A DNA stretch of 64,000 bases. It comes from Acanthococcus lagerstroemiae. Taxonomy: Eukaryota; Arthropoda; Insecta; Hemiptera; Eriococcidae. This document shows positions 1 to 11,593 of the stretch, one piece after another. The first letter of the stretch is position 1. Each line of letters opens with the position of its first letter. Made by a program: the position numbers and the translations under genes. The notes under the pieces were generated by a model. The model saw only the letters and a program-made list of their open reading frames with translations, did not search any database and was not told the origin of the DNA. Location: the NCBI GenBank assembly GCA_031841125.1, contig CM063112.1:29290603-29354602 (forward strand), read 5' to 3'.

Positions 1-19
1 CCTTAAGTCAGCGCCTATG
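1..19. mobile_element. Terminus of a hAT-like element cut by the window edge
   Basis: The first 19 bases end in TCAGCGCCTATG. This is the same terminus as the right end of the complete element at 51829-52229, including the preceding CTTAAG. The rest of the element lies outside the window, so its length and its target-site duplication cannot be tested. Confidence 0.6.
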
Positions 20-804
20 TTCGTTGCACCTGTGCTTCAATCACGGAAAATAGAAATACAATTTCTATTCAACGACTCTGAGAAAATTTCCCTCGCTAAA
101 ATTTGTTACGAGGGGAGGGGCCTCTTCTATTTCTTGCCCCAGGCCCGGACGAAGCTCTCTACGGGCCTGATTGTGCAGCGCAACAAATGGCAATACTGGT
201 ACAACTGTGATCTGTGAATACGACCCAGGTGCCAATCGTGGTCATTGACGTATGCGATATCACAGTTTTCAAAAATTCCTTGGAAAAGGAAATTTTCGAA
301 GCTGTTTTGTCAATAATCGTGGCAGGTCCGGCCCGAAGGGGGGGGGGTGTCACACCCACAGTCATTTTTCATTCGGCAATTTTTGCAATATTTTGCCCAA
401 TTCGGCAAAATTATTCGATTAAACGATTGAGAAGTTGGGAAAATCCGACAAGGTAAAAAGCTTTATCTGATGCATGTGAAAGAAAACTAACTGCTCGTGT
501 TTTTTTAGTATAGTTACAATAGCACTCTTTTTAAAGTCCTCTAGCATTTCCTCTTTATCACAAATATAACGTATATAGGGTTGCGGACCATTTGCTTTTT
601 CCAAGTTGCATTTGCCCTTTGCCAGACCCAGCAATGAAATAGAAAAACTTTGCCTCTTTCATCAATTTATGAAAGTATCCCGAAAAAATGTAAAAATGTG
701 AAAGCATTCAACATTTACAGGATTATTTTTAATGTACGTAAGCGTGCAAACGCGCTTCGTTGCTGCACGCTGCTCGAAACACATCATTCGTCACATTTTG
801 TATA
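20..804. other. Intergenic stretch, no gene recognised
   Basis: AT-rich sequence with a G-run near 340-347 and short open frames without a recognisable domain. The short-run composition and lack of codon structure suggest decayed non-coding DNA. I see no RNA gene or terminal repeat here. Confidence 0.5.
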
Positions 805-1686
805 CCGTAATCTGGGGTGTTTCGGACTATTTTTAACTTCAACTCCCTGACATGTGGTTTGAAGGTGACTAAAAAAATCTTGTCTTGACCTATAGTTCAA
901 CACTACATGGGTTAAAATCTGCTTAATTTTAATTTTGGACCCTCCAGAAGACAAAAAGTGGCAGTCTAAAATTTATCCAGAAAAGGGGTAACTTCGGAAT
1001 TTTTATTTCTCTCTTCAAAAAAATAATGTTTTGGTTTCCTAAAGTTTTGAGAACACTTCTTATGAACTTTAAATGAAGAATCAATATTTATTCAAGCATA
1101 AAAGGCATTTTTATGCATTAAAGTATACAATTATTTCGGAAAAATCAAATTGTGAAAAAGAAAATCAGAATTTCAGCTATAAACATGTTAAATGTTAAAA
1201 TATAAATTCAAAATGAGGTATACATTTCATAAATTCTTTGCCAAAGTCGTGGTGACCTCTTGACATTTTTCAAACGCCTCCATGTTTTCTTTTATATGAA
1301 TGAACCATTTTATTTCAAAAACTTTAAAACGTGGTACATACAAAAATTGTTGTCTCTTTTTCTACTTTATTCCCGATAATTCAACTTCCATTCACTTTTT
1401 TGATCTCTCTTTTTTTAAATTATTCAGAAAAGTTTGCTGCATCCGACCACGAGAAAACGAAAATTTGATAACAAGATTTTTTGGTTGGCTTTTTGTTTGT
1501 GCGTCACGAAAATCATTCTGATTTCCCTATATCGATTTTAAGATTGATTTTAACTTCATAGCAGTGTAGCCACATGTGTTGGCATTAATTCCGTGCCAAA
1601 TTTGATGGAATTCTCTTCAATCTGAACGTCGTGGGAAATGTTTCAAGTAAAAAAGTTGAATCGGTCCGAAGTTACCCCAGATTACG
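805..1686. mobile_element. TIR element with TA flanks (Tc1/mariner-like ends, non-coding)
   Basis: The left end reads CCGTAATCTGGGGT followed by TTCGGAC. The right end, on the opposite strand, reads CGTAATCTGGGGTAACTTCGGAC. Both ends abut TA (803-804 and 1687-1688), as expected for Tc1/mariner-type insertion. The 0.88-kb interior is AT-rich and shows no transposase, so the element is non-autonomous or gutted. A similar end (TTTCAAAGTAACCCCAAGTAACG) occurs near 37517-37541. Confidence 0.65.
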
Positions 1687-1709
1687 TACTCATAATAGAG
1701 ACTTGTAAC

Positions 1710-2334
1710 TAGGGTTGTTCCTTTACGTGTAAAAAAACTGTTTTGACATTTCGTGTAACATAATGTAAAATTACGTTTCTTGTGTAAAATTACATTGATG
1801 AATGTAAAAAAATTTAGCCAACGATAGACAAGCAAAACTGATAGATAACAACTGATAACACGTATTTTTATTTTAAATTTGGCGTGATTTTCTCATTTCT
1901 ATCGAAGTCATGACTTATTTTCATGAAAAATAAAAAGTAAAACTTTTTGTTTCATAAAATATTTTGCAAAATAAACGAAAAATATAGCAAAATGTACATA
2001 GAGGATTAGTAATTGTTTTTAATTATTAAATAATCAACACTAATTTTTAACAAAGTTGTATTCAAATATTTAAAATTTTGTAAATCACACTGAAGACCTG
2101 AAGACCGAACTGGAGTAGACTATGCTGCTGTTCGCTGTTGCTTTTTCAGCTTTTATTGTTTTATAATCACTTTTCCTGTTTCTGCACTTTTCTGCAATTT
2201 TTTACATTTTTTGTCTTTTAAATGGAATGTAAAAAAACGTAAACAAACTGCATTATTTTATACACGTAAAATTACGTAATTTTACACGGGTTTTTACTTT
2301 TAACTTACGCGAGTTTTTTTGCGGAACAACCCTG
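1710..2334. mobile_element. hAT-like MITE, 8-bp TSD CTTGTAAC
   Basis: Inverted ends TAGGGTTGTTCC (left) and, on the opposite strand, CAGGGTTGTTCC (right) enclose 625 bp. Exact 8-bp duplications CTTGTAAC sit at 1702-1709 and 2335-2342, which fits the hAT superfamily. The interior repeats GTGTAAAATTACG-like motifs near both ends and codes for nothing recognisable. It appears to have inserted into the left arm of the foldback element that continues at 2335. Confidence 0.8.
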
Positions 2335-2494
2335 CTTGTAACCATACAAGCGCGGAAACCTGCCATTTTGTATCCAAATGTGCCCGTGGATGCCGAATCC
2401 GACTATGCGGAGCGTATCGCGTTGTTAATTTGGCATGGACGGGCGCGGTTGAATACAAAATGGCAGATTTTCGCACTCGTACTGTTATAGATCT
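2335..2494. mobile_element. Foldback MITE with ~55-bp arms, interrupted at its left end
   Basis: The arm around 2340-2392 (core CCTGCCATTTTGTAT) is repeated inverted at about 2432-2494 (core ATACAAAATGGCAGA). The left arm seems to begin before 1702 and to be split by the 1710-2334 insertion, because the flanking AGACTTGTAAC matches the outer right arm. No coding capacity. Confidence 0.6.
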
Positions 2495-2698
2495 TTATCC
2501 GTACAGATAGTGCTATTCTTTCTCAAGATCTTTCCAATATTCTGTCTATGCGAACATCAAAGTGAGGAACGTGCGAAGCGAGTTCCGAGTCTGTTTTACA
2601 TTTTGGGAACGTTTGCTTTTTTGTGACCAAATTTGCCTTTTGCAACAGCAACATTTGCTTTTTAGAAAAAATGAGTTGGCAACCTCAAACATACTAAT

Positions 2699-2850
2699 TT
2701 GTACAATTTATCAAGTACATACTCTTTTAAGTTCTGTAATAATTCAGCTGGTATCTCATCCACTCCTGGAGCTTTCCCTTTCTTTAATTCTCTCATTGCT
2801 TCGTCAAATTCATATCTTAAAATTGAGTCTCCTCCTCATCTTCTTATAAT
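2699..2850 (-). pseudogene. Reverse transcriptase fragment of an RTE-like non-LTR element
   Basis: On the minus strand about 45 codons read as the N-terminal fingers of a non-LTR reverse transcriptase: YEFDEAMRELKKGKAPG followed by VDEIPAELLQNLKEYVL. The KAPGVDxIPAELL signature is a recognised family motif. The frame is broken a few codons upstream, and no catalytic YADD region follows. This is a dead remnant, and only this domain slice is preserved. It is related in type to the longer relic at 12920-15195 but is a different copy with different residues. Confidence 0.75.
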
Positions 2851-2859
2851 CATCAAAAA

Positions 2860-3300
2860 GCTAGCGTTTTTTTTTTTAAATTTCTATTTGGCAATTCGGT
2901 ATTTTATAAACACCACCCCCCCCCCACCATAAAAATTGTTCGGACGGCCCTGAATCGTGGATATTAGTGCTTTCACCACGGACAAGATGTTTGTCGTCAT
3001 GGACCAAAGTCATCCCCCACAGTAAATTTTGATGCTTCTGCTCTGTAAACTTGTTGAATATTCTGTGCTACTTATAAACTAGGTATTATGAAGAAAAAAG
3101 TCAGTATTCAAAGTTTTTGGGAAATAACCTGTGGATATTCACTATCGTACAGACTGGGAAGCAAAATAAAATTGACGTCTAAATAATTAGAGTGGCGTGA
3201 ACAAGGGGATATGGGAATTTATTTCCCTCCTCACGAGACGAGAAAGAGTCAACACTGTAGACCTCGGACTTGGTTTTCTTTTGCTGATTGAATCAACATT
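2860..3300. other. Intergenic stretch with a C-rich run
   Basis: Holds a C-run near 2917-2932 resembling the homopolymer cores of nearby TIR elements, followed by unremarkable AT-rich DNA. No gene recognised. Confidence 0.45.
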
Positions 3301-3308
3301 TGGATATG

Positions 3309-3383
3309 GAGAGTTATCTGTCAAAAGGGCCCCTGACCAATAGAAATCCTATTCGTCAGAAGCCTCTTTGACAGATAACTCCT
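3309..3383. repeat. Near-perfect 75-bp hairpin
   Basis: The left arm GAGAGTTATCTGTCAAA pairs with TTTGACAGATAACTCCTC. The pairing continues inward through CTGACCAATAG and CTATTCGTCAG to a loop of only a few bases. Roughly 30 of 35 arm positions pair. It could be a tiny foldback transposon or a pre-miRNA-like hairpin; nothing in the DNA alone decides between them. Confidence 0.7.
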
Positions 3384-3399
3384 CAAATTCAGGTGGAAT

Positions 3400-4190
3400 T
3401 TCGTGGATCCGTCATTATTTTACGTACTTTACACTCAAAATTTTTGAATACCCTCCCAAGATGGAATCAAACCGCAATAATGCCCTCTCAAATTCTTACT
3501 TTCTTTAGTCTCAGTCGCGTTCATGCGCCGCTAAATGTGACAAAATCTACATAAGTATTAGGTACTTCTCTATAATACTCTGCCTGCAAGTTCTCACGTA
3601 AATGCAATAAATACATTTTATTTGATTTTGTTATCAACAGTATAAACTGATAAGTTTATCAGCGTTTAATTTTTGGCACAAGGTCTCATTAAGCTTGCAA
3701 CTATATTTCCACTGATTGTTCTTATTCTCGTCTGCATTGCAGCACAGATTTCTTAAACTATGTTCCAAAATGAGAAGGACAAGTACGCATACCTAAATGT
3801 CCAGTTCAAAAAAGAGAGAAGAATTTATCGCGTATATAAGAATTCCTCGAGAGAAAAAAAACAACATTAGTTCGCATTCATTATCCATAAAATTTAGGAA
3901 AAAGTGTATTTTAAACATTCCTTTTCGTAACAAGGTCAATTGCGAGTGTTTGCTGAGGTCGCCAATTAACACGCTGACGTTATAGAGTTCAGATAAGCGA
4001 ATTCTGGTGACTTTTCGTGTCCCAGTTTCCATTAAATTTACTCTGCGATAACTCCGCGGTTTTTTCGCGAAAAAATTCGCATTGGATATTAGATACAAAA
4101 TTGCTGCGGAAAGCATCCTTCGAATAATCCCGAAATCCAGCGTTCTATTTTATTTTCAAACCTAGCCATTTTTCAGAATAATAACAGAGA
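3400..4190. other. Intergenic stretch, no gene recognised
   Basis: AT-rich DNA. Overlapping open frames on both strands at 3793-4116 lack any motif, and neither resembles a known protein, so I do not call a gene. Confidence 0.4.
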
Positions 4191-4201
4191 CGTGTAGAGA
4201 G

Positions 4202-4340
4202 CAGGTGCGGATCCAGATGACCATTTCGAGGAGGGAAATGGCAGAAGGAAAAACGCGCGAAAATTTGTTTGCTGCCCCCTCTCCCACATATTTCCCCTTC
4301 CACCACAGATTTTTAATCCTCCTCCGTGGATCTGCGCCTG
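4202..4340. mobile_element. Short hAT-like MITE (139 bp)
   Basis: Ends CAGGTGCGGATCCA (left) and, opposite strand, CAGGCGCAGATCCA (right). Flanks GTAGAGAG (4194-4201) and GTAGAGCG (4341-4348) match at 7 of 8 bases, fitting a decayed 8-bp TSD. Non-coding. Confidence 0.75.
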
Positions 4341-5056
4341 GTAGAGCGTCTATGCAACTTGAAGCATCGTGGCCTTGAAAGCAAAAAATTGTTCAACTTT
4401 TCTGCACCCCCTCCCATTTGCAGAGTTAAGGTCTGTAGTTGTTGAACAAACCCCGAAATCGAAGTATTCCTCGATCAGAACTCCCTCAGTTGGATTGTGA
4501 AACCAAGACCAGTTTCAATCTAAACATGAAACTCGACACAGCTTCCGCTTCAAGTCATCATCGCAAGTACTGTAATGCCAATTACGAAGTTCTTCAATGC
4601 CTTCCACGTGACCCAGACAGATCAATGTACCGAGAAGTTGGCCTCGATAACTCGGCGTCCATCACAGCCCCTTCCCCCAACTCAGGGGCTATACTGAGAA
4701 AGCAAATTACACATACCGTTCTGTCGTTGAGTCAGCCATCTGGAGTTTTTATTTTTCCATTCGGATCGAACACAGCCGCGCAATCTACGAAATCGAAACA
4801 AACTGTTAGTCGCGCATAAATTAAATGATAATCCTCTCGGGTTCCAGGCAGAACTCGCGGATGTCATACGAGGAACTAAATAAAAAAGTTAAGTGTCGTT
4901 AACGAATCCGAACCACGATTATGGCGGTGTACATGAACAGTCTGCGTCAGAGCACACGGAAAGAATCAATTTAACTTGTGAACTGCGTAAAAGTTTATCA
5001 GACTGGGGACCAGGGGACTGCACGAAGAAGGGGCACTGTCGTTAGCCTAGGACTAG
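4341..5056. other. Unassigned stretch with one long open frame
   Basis: A stop-free plus-strand frame runs 4439-4819 (first ATG near 4526, MKLDTASASSHHRKYCNANY) without any domain I recognise. Base composition becomes more CpG-rich towards 4900-5360. It might be part of a transcription unit with the exon candidate that follows, but this is only suggestive. Confidence 0.25.
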
Positions 5057-5350
5057 CCGATAGCGCCTCGGAAGTCCTATGCTGGTTCGGTTACAGAGCC
5101 GTACAGTTACGTCTGTGCTCAGTGCCACCGTGTAGTGTGCGAATCCGGAGAGAACTGTTTTTCAAAATGGATTACAACATTGCAGACCTTCGGAGGGCAA
5201 ATTGAAAACGCTGCTGGGAAAACTGTTGAAATTAACGGATTAAACGCGATGGAAGTGCACGGCGACCAATCAGTGCGAGCACTCGATCGGAGGTCAAGCA
5301 TCGCGGACCGCCCGACCCTCGAAGACTTTCTCATGCTTACTATTTTGTCG
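5057..5350 (+). CDS. Candidate coding exon ending at a GTACGT splice donor, function unknown
   Basis: A plus-strand frame is open from 5057 to a stop at 5360-5362. The first ATG (5249-5251) has a good context, GCGATGG. It would encode MEVHGDQSVRALDRRSSIAD followed by RPTLEDFLMLTILS. A GTACGT donor at 5351-5356 would end the exon just before the in-frame stop. The block is richer in GC and CpG than its surroundings, as first exons often are. There is no recognisable domain, and I found no convincing next exon. The open reading frame could also be a chance run in a 5' untranslated region. A short alternative start at 5167 (MDYNIADLRRAN) stops quickly. Confidence 0.25.
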
Positions 5351-5356
5351 GTACGT

Positions 5357-5835
5357 AACTAGCGACAGTTCTGCACAGTTCTCTGTTTTCCGAGTTCTGA
5401 CAATTATACATGTCGATTTAGCGCGTCATTGTTGGAAATCGATTTTGAAGGATTAGCGCGCCTAGAAAATGTCTGGGTTCGGTCCGTAGACGTACCATGG
5501 AATGGAGCCTCCTACTTTGTCAGAAATCTCACCCAAACTAGTAGTCCAGGGACATCACCTACGAAAATGTCATCAGAATTCTACGAATGGGGCGCAAACA
5601 AAACATTATAACTTGTTCGGTATCCGTTTTCATTAATTTCTGCAAGTTCCCATCTACTTCATTCCTGCTTCTCTCTCAACTAACTTTTTTTGTACTCTTG
5701 TAAACTGAACATTGTACGAGGAAATATTTCAAACAGAAAGCATTTTTGATTATATAACATAAACACTAACAATTTTTTCATATCAACCCCACAAATCTTG
5801 AAAACGGGGGGGGGAAATAATCCATTCTGATATAC
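5357..5835. other. Unassigned AT-rich stretch
   Basis: If the upstream exon is real this would be intron. It contains a G-run at 5806-5815 and no recognisable gene. Confidence 0.35.
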
Positions 5836-6118
5836 CATGCATGACTACAGATTGCTTACTAGCCACGTGTTTCACGACGTTGAGTAAGCTGTTCACAACG
5901 TGCACACGCACAATACCAATCTTTTTGATCTGGTGGTAACACACGCCCTGCGATTATAATGTCTTGTTTACGTGAACTGGCTGGGGTTACAGGACGCACT
6001 ATGTTTCCACCTCGATTGATATTGTAATCGCTGTGTTCGCTAGGTCGTTAGTGAAGATATTCGAATATCACAAGCTTTTCTGGCGTTGGTGGGACGTAAC
6101 CACTTCGCCACACAGCAA
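5836..6118 (-). mobile_element. tRNA-derived SINE, second copy, inverted and deleted
   Basis: Read on the minus strand this aligns by eye with the SINE at 11594-12025. Shared blocks include GATATTCGAATA, CTAGCGAACACAGC, CGCAGGGCGTG and TTACCACCAGAT, then CAGCTTACTCAACGTCGTGA and a GTAAGC-rich tail. The tRNA-like head is shortened: the segment holding the B box in the other copy is missing here, so this copy should be unable to recruit RNA polymerase III. The 3' part is also truncated. Confidence 0.75.
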
Positions 6119-6119
6119 C

Positions 6120-7745
6120 CGTTTCATGATCAAGGGATTGTAATTACCTTCAGAATTGTTTGTCCGTGCCTGTGTCACTTCACTCTCAGGAATTTTTCCA
6201 TCATAACTTCCCCTCCCCCACGGTCTCGCATAATCATCAGTCCGAAAGGTTGAGATCCCTCAGCAGTAGTGCATGGGACGATTTTTCCACGTACATATTT
6301 GGTCTAAATATCAGGAGAATGCATAGAATGTCTTTTTCTTCCCCTCCCCCTAATACTTATCTTTCACCATTTTTGGCTGAAGAAATTATGATTCTACAGC
6401 TCAACAATTATTATCCTCCCTCCCAACAAAATCATGTTATTACTACTCTATAACTCCGCTGTCTGTCCAGCGATTACTTTCTCAATTTGTATTACAGCTC
6501 TACCGAAGATAAACTTATGTAAAACTATTACGCCTACCAAAATGTATTGTAAATTACAAGAAACTTCGCACAGTTAATAACAAAACCCAGCAACAAATTT
6601 CACGCTGTTGACAGAATCTACTAAACTGTAGCATGAACTTTCGCATTGAAAATACAGATGCACACTAGCGTCCTATGTCGTTCAGGGAAGTTTGACGTCA
6701 ATTGCAATCTAAATTTTTAAAATTCACTTCGCCTAAATTTCCAATTTTCCTGTGCATCCGAGATACCTAATTAGGCTCATTTAGACCTGACTGTTGAAAG
6801 TGATTAGTATATATAGTATGCGCTGCATTTAATGTTCTATGTTTTCAAACTGTACACAGGAACGTCATAATGGCACCTTGGTATTTAAAATTCTGGTCGT
6901 ATTGAAATGACAACGTCGTCGGTCGTATAAGCGAGGAAATCAGCATAATTCCTTGACGAATGTTTAGTTCACTTACTAAGGGAGGGGGAAACTGACAAGT
7001 CAGTTTTAGATACTTCGGGGGATTGAAAAATTTTCTCATCTTGGGAGGGAGACTCAAAAACGCACTACTCTTGAATTTCAAACGAGAAGGGAGAAGTGAA
7101 TGAGAATAAGTTTTTGCACATTGTTGGAAAACTGATGTCAATCATCGTGCGAAATAGAGAAATGAGGGGAAACTTGACCTTCAGATTAGAATAGTACTTA
7201 TATAAGGGAATTTTTCTCTTTTTCCATTAAATTTCATATAAAAAAAAAATAACTAGATTGTTTGCCTTGATTGAAATTTACACGTTTCCTCATAACGTGT
7301 AATATGCTCCGATTTCAAAAAACCTACAGAAGGACTTACGAGTAGTAGCTGTCCAGGTGCACAAAACATCTTTTATTGGCACAAACGCTCTATTGAAATT
7401 GCAATGGAATGAACTACCATGTTCTCATGCTCAAACAATACTCAGCTGCCAACACGAATTTGAGGCAAAGATTTATTTCCAAGACCTTACTGATGCCAAA
7501 TTTTTGGAAAAATTTTTGTTGATCAACTGACTTTTTAGGCAATTTCAACTTCAAAGATAAAGATAGCTATGCAAGAGAATTCACACTTTTTATTTTTTCA
7601 TTCCTAGTTTTTCATCCATTGATGCTCATGGAGAAAAATGGGAGGAATATATCATGATAAACTGAGTTTAGAAGCTTTCTGAAATTCTACTGAAAAGTTA
7701 TCCAAATTTTCGCATTTGGTTCAGATTTTCTTCCAATATTGAAAT
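6120..7745. other. Intergenic stretch, no gene recognised
   Basis: AT-rich, with pyrimidine-rich patches around 6200-6360. Open frames (for example plus 6160-6453, minus 6845-7141) have low-complexity translations and no motif. Nothing supports a gene. Confidence 0.4.
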
Positions 7746-7929
7746 CAGGGGCGCAACCAGAACTTTTTCTTGGTGTGAGCTAGAATTTAGAATAAAAACT
7801 TAAGCAGCTCGATTTGGTACTTACCTGATTTTGTGCCTACCTATTTTCATGAATTTATTTTGAAAGAATTTTGATTTTTGGAGGGGGAGGGGTAATACCC
7901 TCTAGCTCCCCTCCTTGATTGCGCCCTTA
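7746..7929. mobile_element. Short hAT-like MITE (184 bp)
   Basis: Ends CAGGGGCGCAACC (left) and, opposite strand, TAAGGGCGCAATC (right). Flanks ATTGAAAT (7738-7745) and ATTGAAGT (7930-7937) match at 7 of 8. A G-run sits near 7882-7892. Non-coding. Confidence 0.75.
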
Positions 7930-7989
7930 ATTGAAGTGTTGTCCTAATTTTTTAAAGGCTAAAATTTTAGGCAATTCTATGACTTTTTA

Positions 7990-9650
7990 TCCAAAATATT
8001 GCAAATGTAAACATTGTGCTCCAATTTTAAAAATGTTGTTCAAATTTACAAAATTTATTTAAATTTATAAAATTTGTTAAAATTTATAAGATTTGTTCAA
8101 ATTTAAAAATGTATTTAACCTTAAAAAATTTGTTCAGATTTAGAAAATTTGTTCAAATTTGAAAAACTTATTTATATTTTTAAAATTTGTTCAAATTCTT
8201 GAAATTGTTCAAATCATAAAAAGTTATTCAAATTTTAAGTATTTGTTCAAAATTTAAAAATGTGTTTAACTCTTTAAAATTTGTTCAAATTTAAGAAGTT
8301 TGTTCAAACATTAAAAAATCTGTCACAATTATTAATATTTCATAATTTCTGTTCATCCATAAAACATTTGTTACATTAATATGCTAGTTTAAATTTAAAA
8401 CCGTTGTTTAAACGTAGCAATTTAAATTAAATTTAAAACATCTTGGCCGTATGTAAAAATTTATTTATATATCAAAAATTTAGAAAAGGTTCAAATTTCT
8501 CAAGTTTTTCCAAATTTAACAATTTTATTTACACCAAAAGTTTGTTCACATTCAAATACATAGAATGTGATATACTTTTCACAGTTGAAAGAATTTTCAG
8601 TTTCAATAAAATGGTTCAGATTTGAAATTTTTATTCAAGATTTACTTTTTAGTTAAATTAATAATCAGAAATATACAAATTTTAATGTTTAATACACATT
8701 ATAAACTATTTTAGTTTAGTATTCAAAAATTAGCTTAAGGATGAAAATCCTGTTGATAATTCAAAATTTCATTCAACATTTTTCTGCAATTCAAACAATA
8801 TAGAATTTAAAAGTTTAACACAAAACATTTTCATGGCGGATTTACATCAAGTGTTCAATTTGAGGTTGAATATGTAGAAATTTCAAAATTTTACTAAATT
8901 TTTACAGTAATTGTAAAATTAAAATAAAATTTTATTAGATTTAATCATTTTGTTCAGTTTTTAAAACTTTTGTTTTATAGGCTCAAAAAACGTGATGTTC
9001 AAATTTAATAATTGTTCAACTTCTCAATTTTTGAAAATTAAGCTGAGTTTTTAAAAAAATGTCAAATAATCTTAGAATTTGTTAAAGTTTGTAAATTTTA
9101 TTCAAATTATGTTCATATTTCAACATTTTTACTAAAAACGTAGTTCATATTTCCAGATTTTATTCAAATTTAAAAATGTTAAAATTTGACAATTTGTTTT
9201 TACATATTAGGTCCGGAAACCAGGGCGAATTTTCGTTCGTTTTTCATTTAGATTTTAAAAACTGTGAATTTTCATTTTCTTTTCTTTTTTTCCAAAATCT
9301 AGTTCGTTTTAAAATTTGCTCAGATTAATTTTGTATTTCAATTCATTTTTAATTTCTGTTCAAATTTTACAATTTTCTACTTTTATTTTTCTTCAAACAA
9401 TAATAAACATTTTGCAGTTTTTTTAGTTTATTTAAAAATTTTGAATTAATTTGAATTTTGTGTATGATTTCCTAATTTATTTGGAATTATTAAATTGAGC
9501 AGCTTTAATTTTCAAATTATTTAAAATTGTGATTTTTTCAAATTAATTTAAACTTTTTAATTTACTTAAAACTGTTAGTGTTCTCAATTTTGTTCAGATT
9601 TCTCAATGTTGGTTCAGATTTTGAAATTCTACCTAATGTTCTTTTTCTTA
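7990..9650. repeat. Degenerate AT-rich quasi-tandem array
   Basis: About 1.6 kb is dominated by irregular repetitions of TTGTTCAAATTTAAAAATTT-like words spaced about 20-30 bp apart. Both the word and its complement-like variants recur, and the order decays to the right. No open reading frame of note. This looks like an old satellite or slippage-expanded AT-rich sequence. Confidence 0.65.
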
Positions 9651-11165
9651 TGAAGAATTATTTGCAGCACTAATGACAGCATAATCGGTGGAAAAGCTCC
9701 ACATCTTCTCTTTCAGATTTTCTTTTTCTTGATTTTCGAACTCAGCTGCCACAATGAGCATCAGTTTTCAGACTAATGAACCTTTCGACAGAGATCTGCC
9801 ATTCGCGAATTTAAGATATTTCGACTTTCAAGGGGGAAATTCTGGCACTTAGTCGGGAAAATTAAGTACTCGTGAGCTTTCTACTTTCTTCATAGGACAT
9901 ATTAGATAATTTCACAGTCTTTACTAAAAGCTCGGGAAAGTCGGGAAATTTGGTGCCTAGTCGGAAAAATGAATAAAACTAAACGAGTTTTTTTTTAACC
10001 TTGTCAACTAACATACATAAAGTTCATTAGTTCAAATTCTTCCTGTTTATTACCCCCTCCATCCAAAACATGTTCTTCGCGCCAGCCTCGGACTGTAAGC
10101 TCCTCTTTTCTTCTACAGTATTTCACATTTTAGTTATCCCCAGATTTCAAGGCTGATGACTTCATACAGGCAAACGATTAATAGAACTTTGAAATATGTT
10201 TCCAGAAAACGCGTCACCATTCAAACACACTTCATTTTTGACTTACAAGGTGTGCGTTTTAGAAACTTTCACATCCAACTGCACCTGCAGTGTCTAAACA
10301 AATTAAGCATTCCACTTGACAGACCTTAAGTGGTGCTTCATGTAGTGGCGAATACGGCAATAAAAACTGAAAAAAAATGTAGACATCGTACGAGGATTTA
10401 AGATGCAACCAGTCGATAGTTGGCGTACATCCCAAACTAAGTCGATTGTCGGAATATCTGCCGAATTTTTACAACCGTAGTAAAGCATACATATAAATTT
10501 GCGTCGCACCCGGACGCACTTCTTACAGCCGTAAATCATACCTCGAATGTTAATTTTTTATTTTAATTGATATTCAGCAATCCTACGATGCAGACCTTGA
10601 GCTAGAACTATTGTTCGTTATTCTTGACCTACGACTATATACAATCCGTGAACGCGCATAAAAACGCACGTCCAGTTCTAGTCGCGAGATTTACGCCTTC
10701 CGCGGGCGTACATTTATCGATAACAGGAATAAGTTTTTATTTATGTAGTTTTTTTTTTGTTCTTTTTAATTCAGTTTTTGAAAACAGAGAACTGTTACAT
10801 AACTAGGAACTCATCATTCGATCAGGGAGACGACATAGACGACTCGACATTGAAAGCCCACGAGTCTGACCGCTCCTACGAAGCATTTTAGTTAACGCGT
10901 GTAAACAAAATTGAGCTCGTGTCGAGTTGATTATCTAGAATAAAAATTACAAAATCTGAAGGAAAAAACGCAATATGATGAAAACGTTTGCTTATATTAA
11001 GTCCGCCACTTTAACAATGTTATAGAACAGGTTCGTATCACCGACAGGGAGAGGGGCGGGAAACACGGAGGTTATCCAAATGACGGTTTGCTTTCCCTCT
11101 ATAAAATGTTTCTTAAATTCGAGTACAAAATTAAAGAAAAGTTTTTTTTTTGGTCATTTAATGAA
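9651..11165. other. Intergenic stretch, no gene recognised
   Basis: AT-rich DNA. Near 9830-9970 the motif GTCGGGAAA recurs a few times, hinting at decayed repeat DNA. Reading frames such as minus 10303-10539 show no domain. Confidence 0.4.
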
Positions 11166-11169
11166 AATT

Positions 11170-11545
11170 AATGACGGCAATTATTATTTTGCTCTAACCT
11201 ATCCCTTACCTTCAGTCGCCACACGTACCAAGACGAGGAGGTGAAGGGTGAGTGAAGAGGAAGCGCGTCCGGCTGTGGGGAACCCGAAAGTTCCAGGTTA
11301 GTGCTGGGAGTGCTAGCCTCGGTCAGTAGAGGACCCGATATGATGGCCCTTGCAAGACAGTGCACATCAGAAGCCGAAGGCGAAATGGGAGCTCGGACCA
11401 GCTTAGAAGCGTCTCTCCGGCTACTGATGCGATACTCGAAAGGGTAGTTTCCGGGGCCGGAGGTGCGGTGTCTCAGGGGCCACTTTAGCGTGCATGCATC
11501 GCCATACGTCCCACCATACCATCCTTTACCCCTACAAAAAAGGAT
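11170..11545 (-). repeat. GC-richer dispersed repeat, possible head of a retroelement
   Basis: A GC-richer block with a 127-codon minus-strand open frame (11168-11551). Its first ~95 bases (minus strand, GGACGTATGGCGATGCATGC onward) are matched by 58045-58143, with shared GGCGATGCA, CACCGCACCTC and CGAGTATC blocks. Two copies mark it as a dispersed repeat. The open frame plus GC content could reflect a retrotransposon 5' region, but I recognise no ORF1, endonuclease or RT motif. It directly precedes the SINE at 11594. Confidence 0.5.
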
Positions 11546-11593
11546 CGTCACACGGGGTAGAAAAATGAAGAAATTTCAGTATTATCAATTTGT

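Noticed and set aside
4439..4819. 126-codon plus-strand open frame as a gene
   Set aside because: It opens without an ATG, has no recognised domain and no clear splice context; kept only as a remark.
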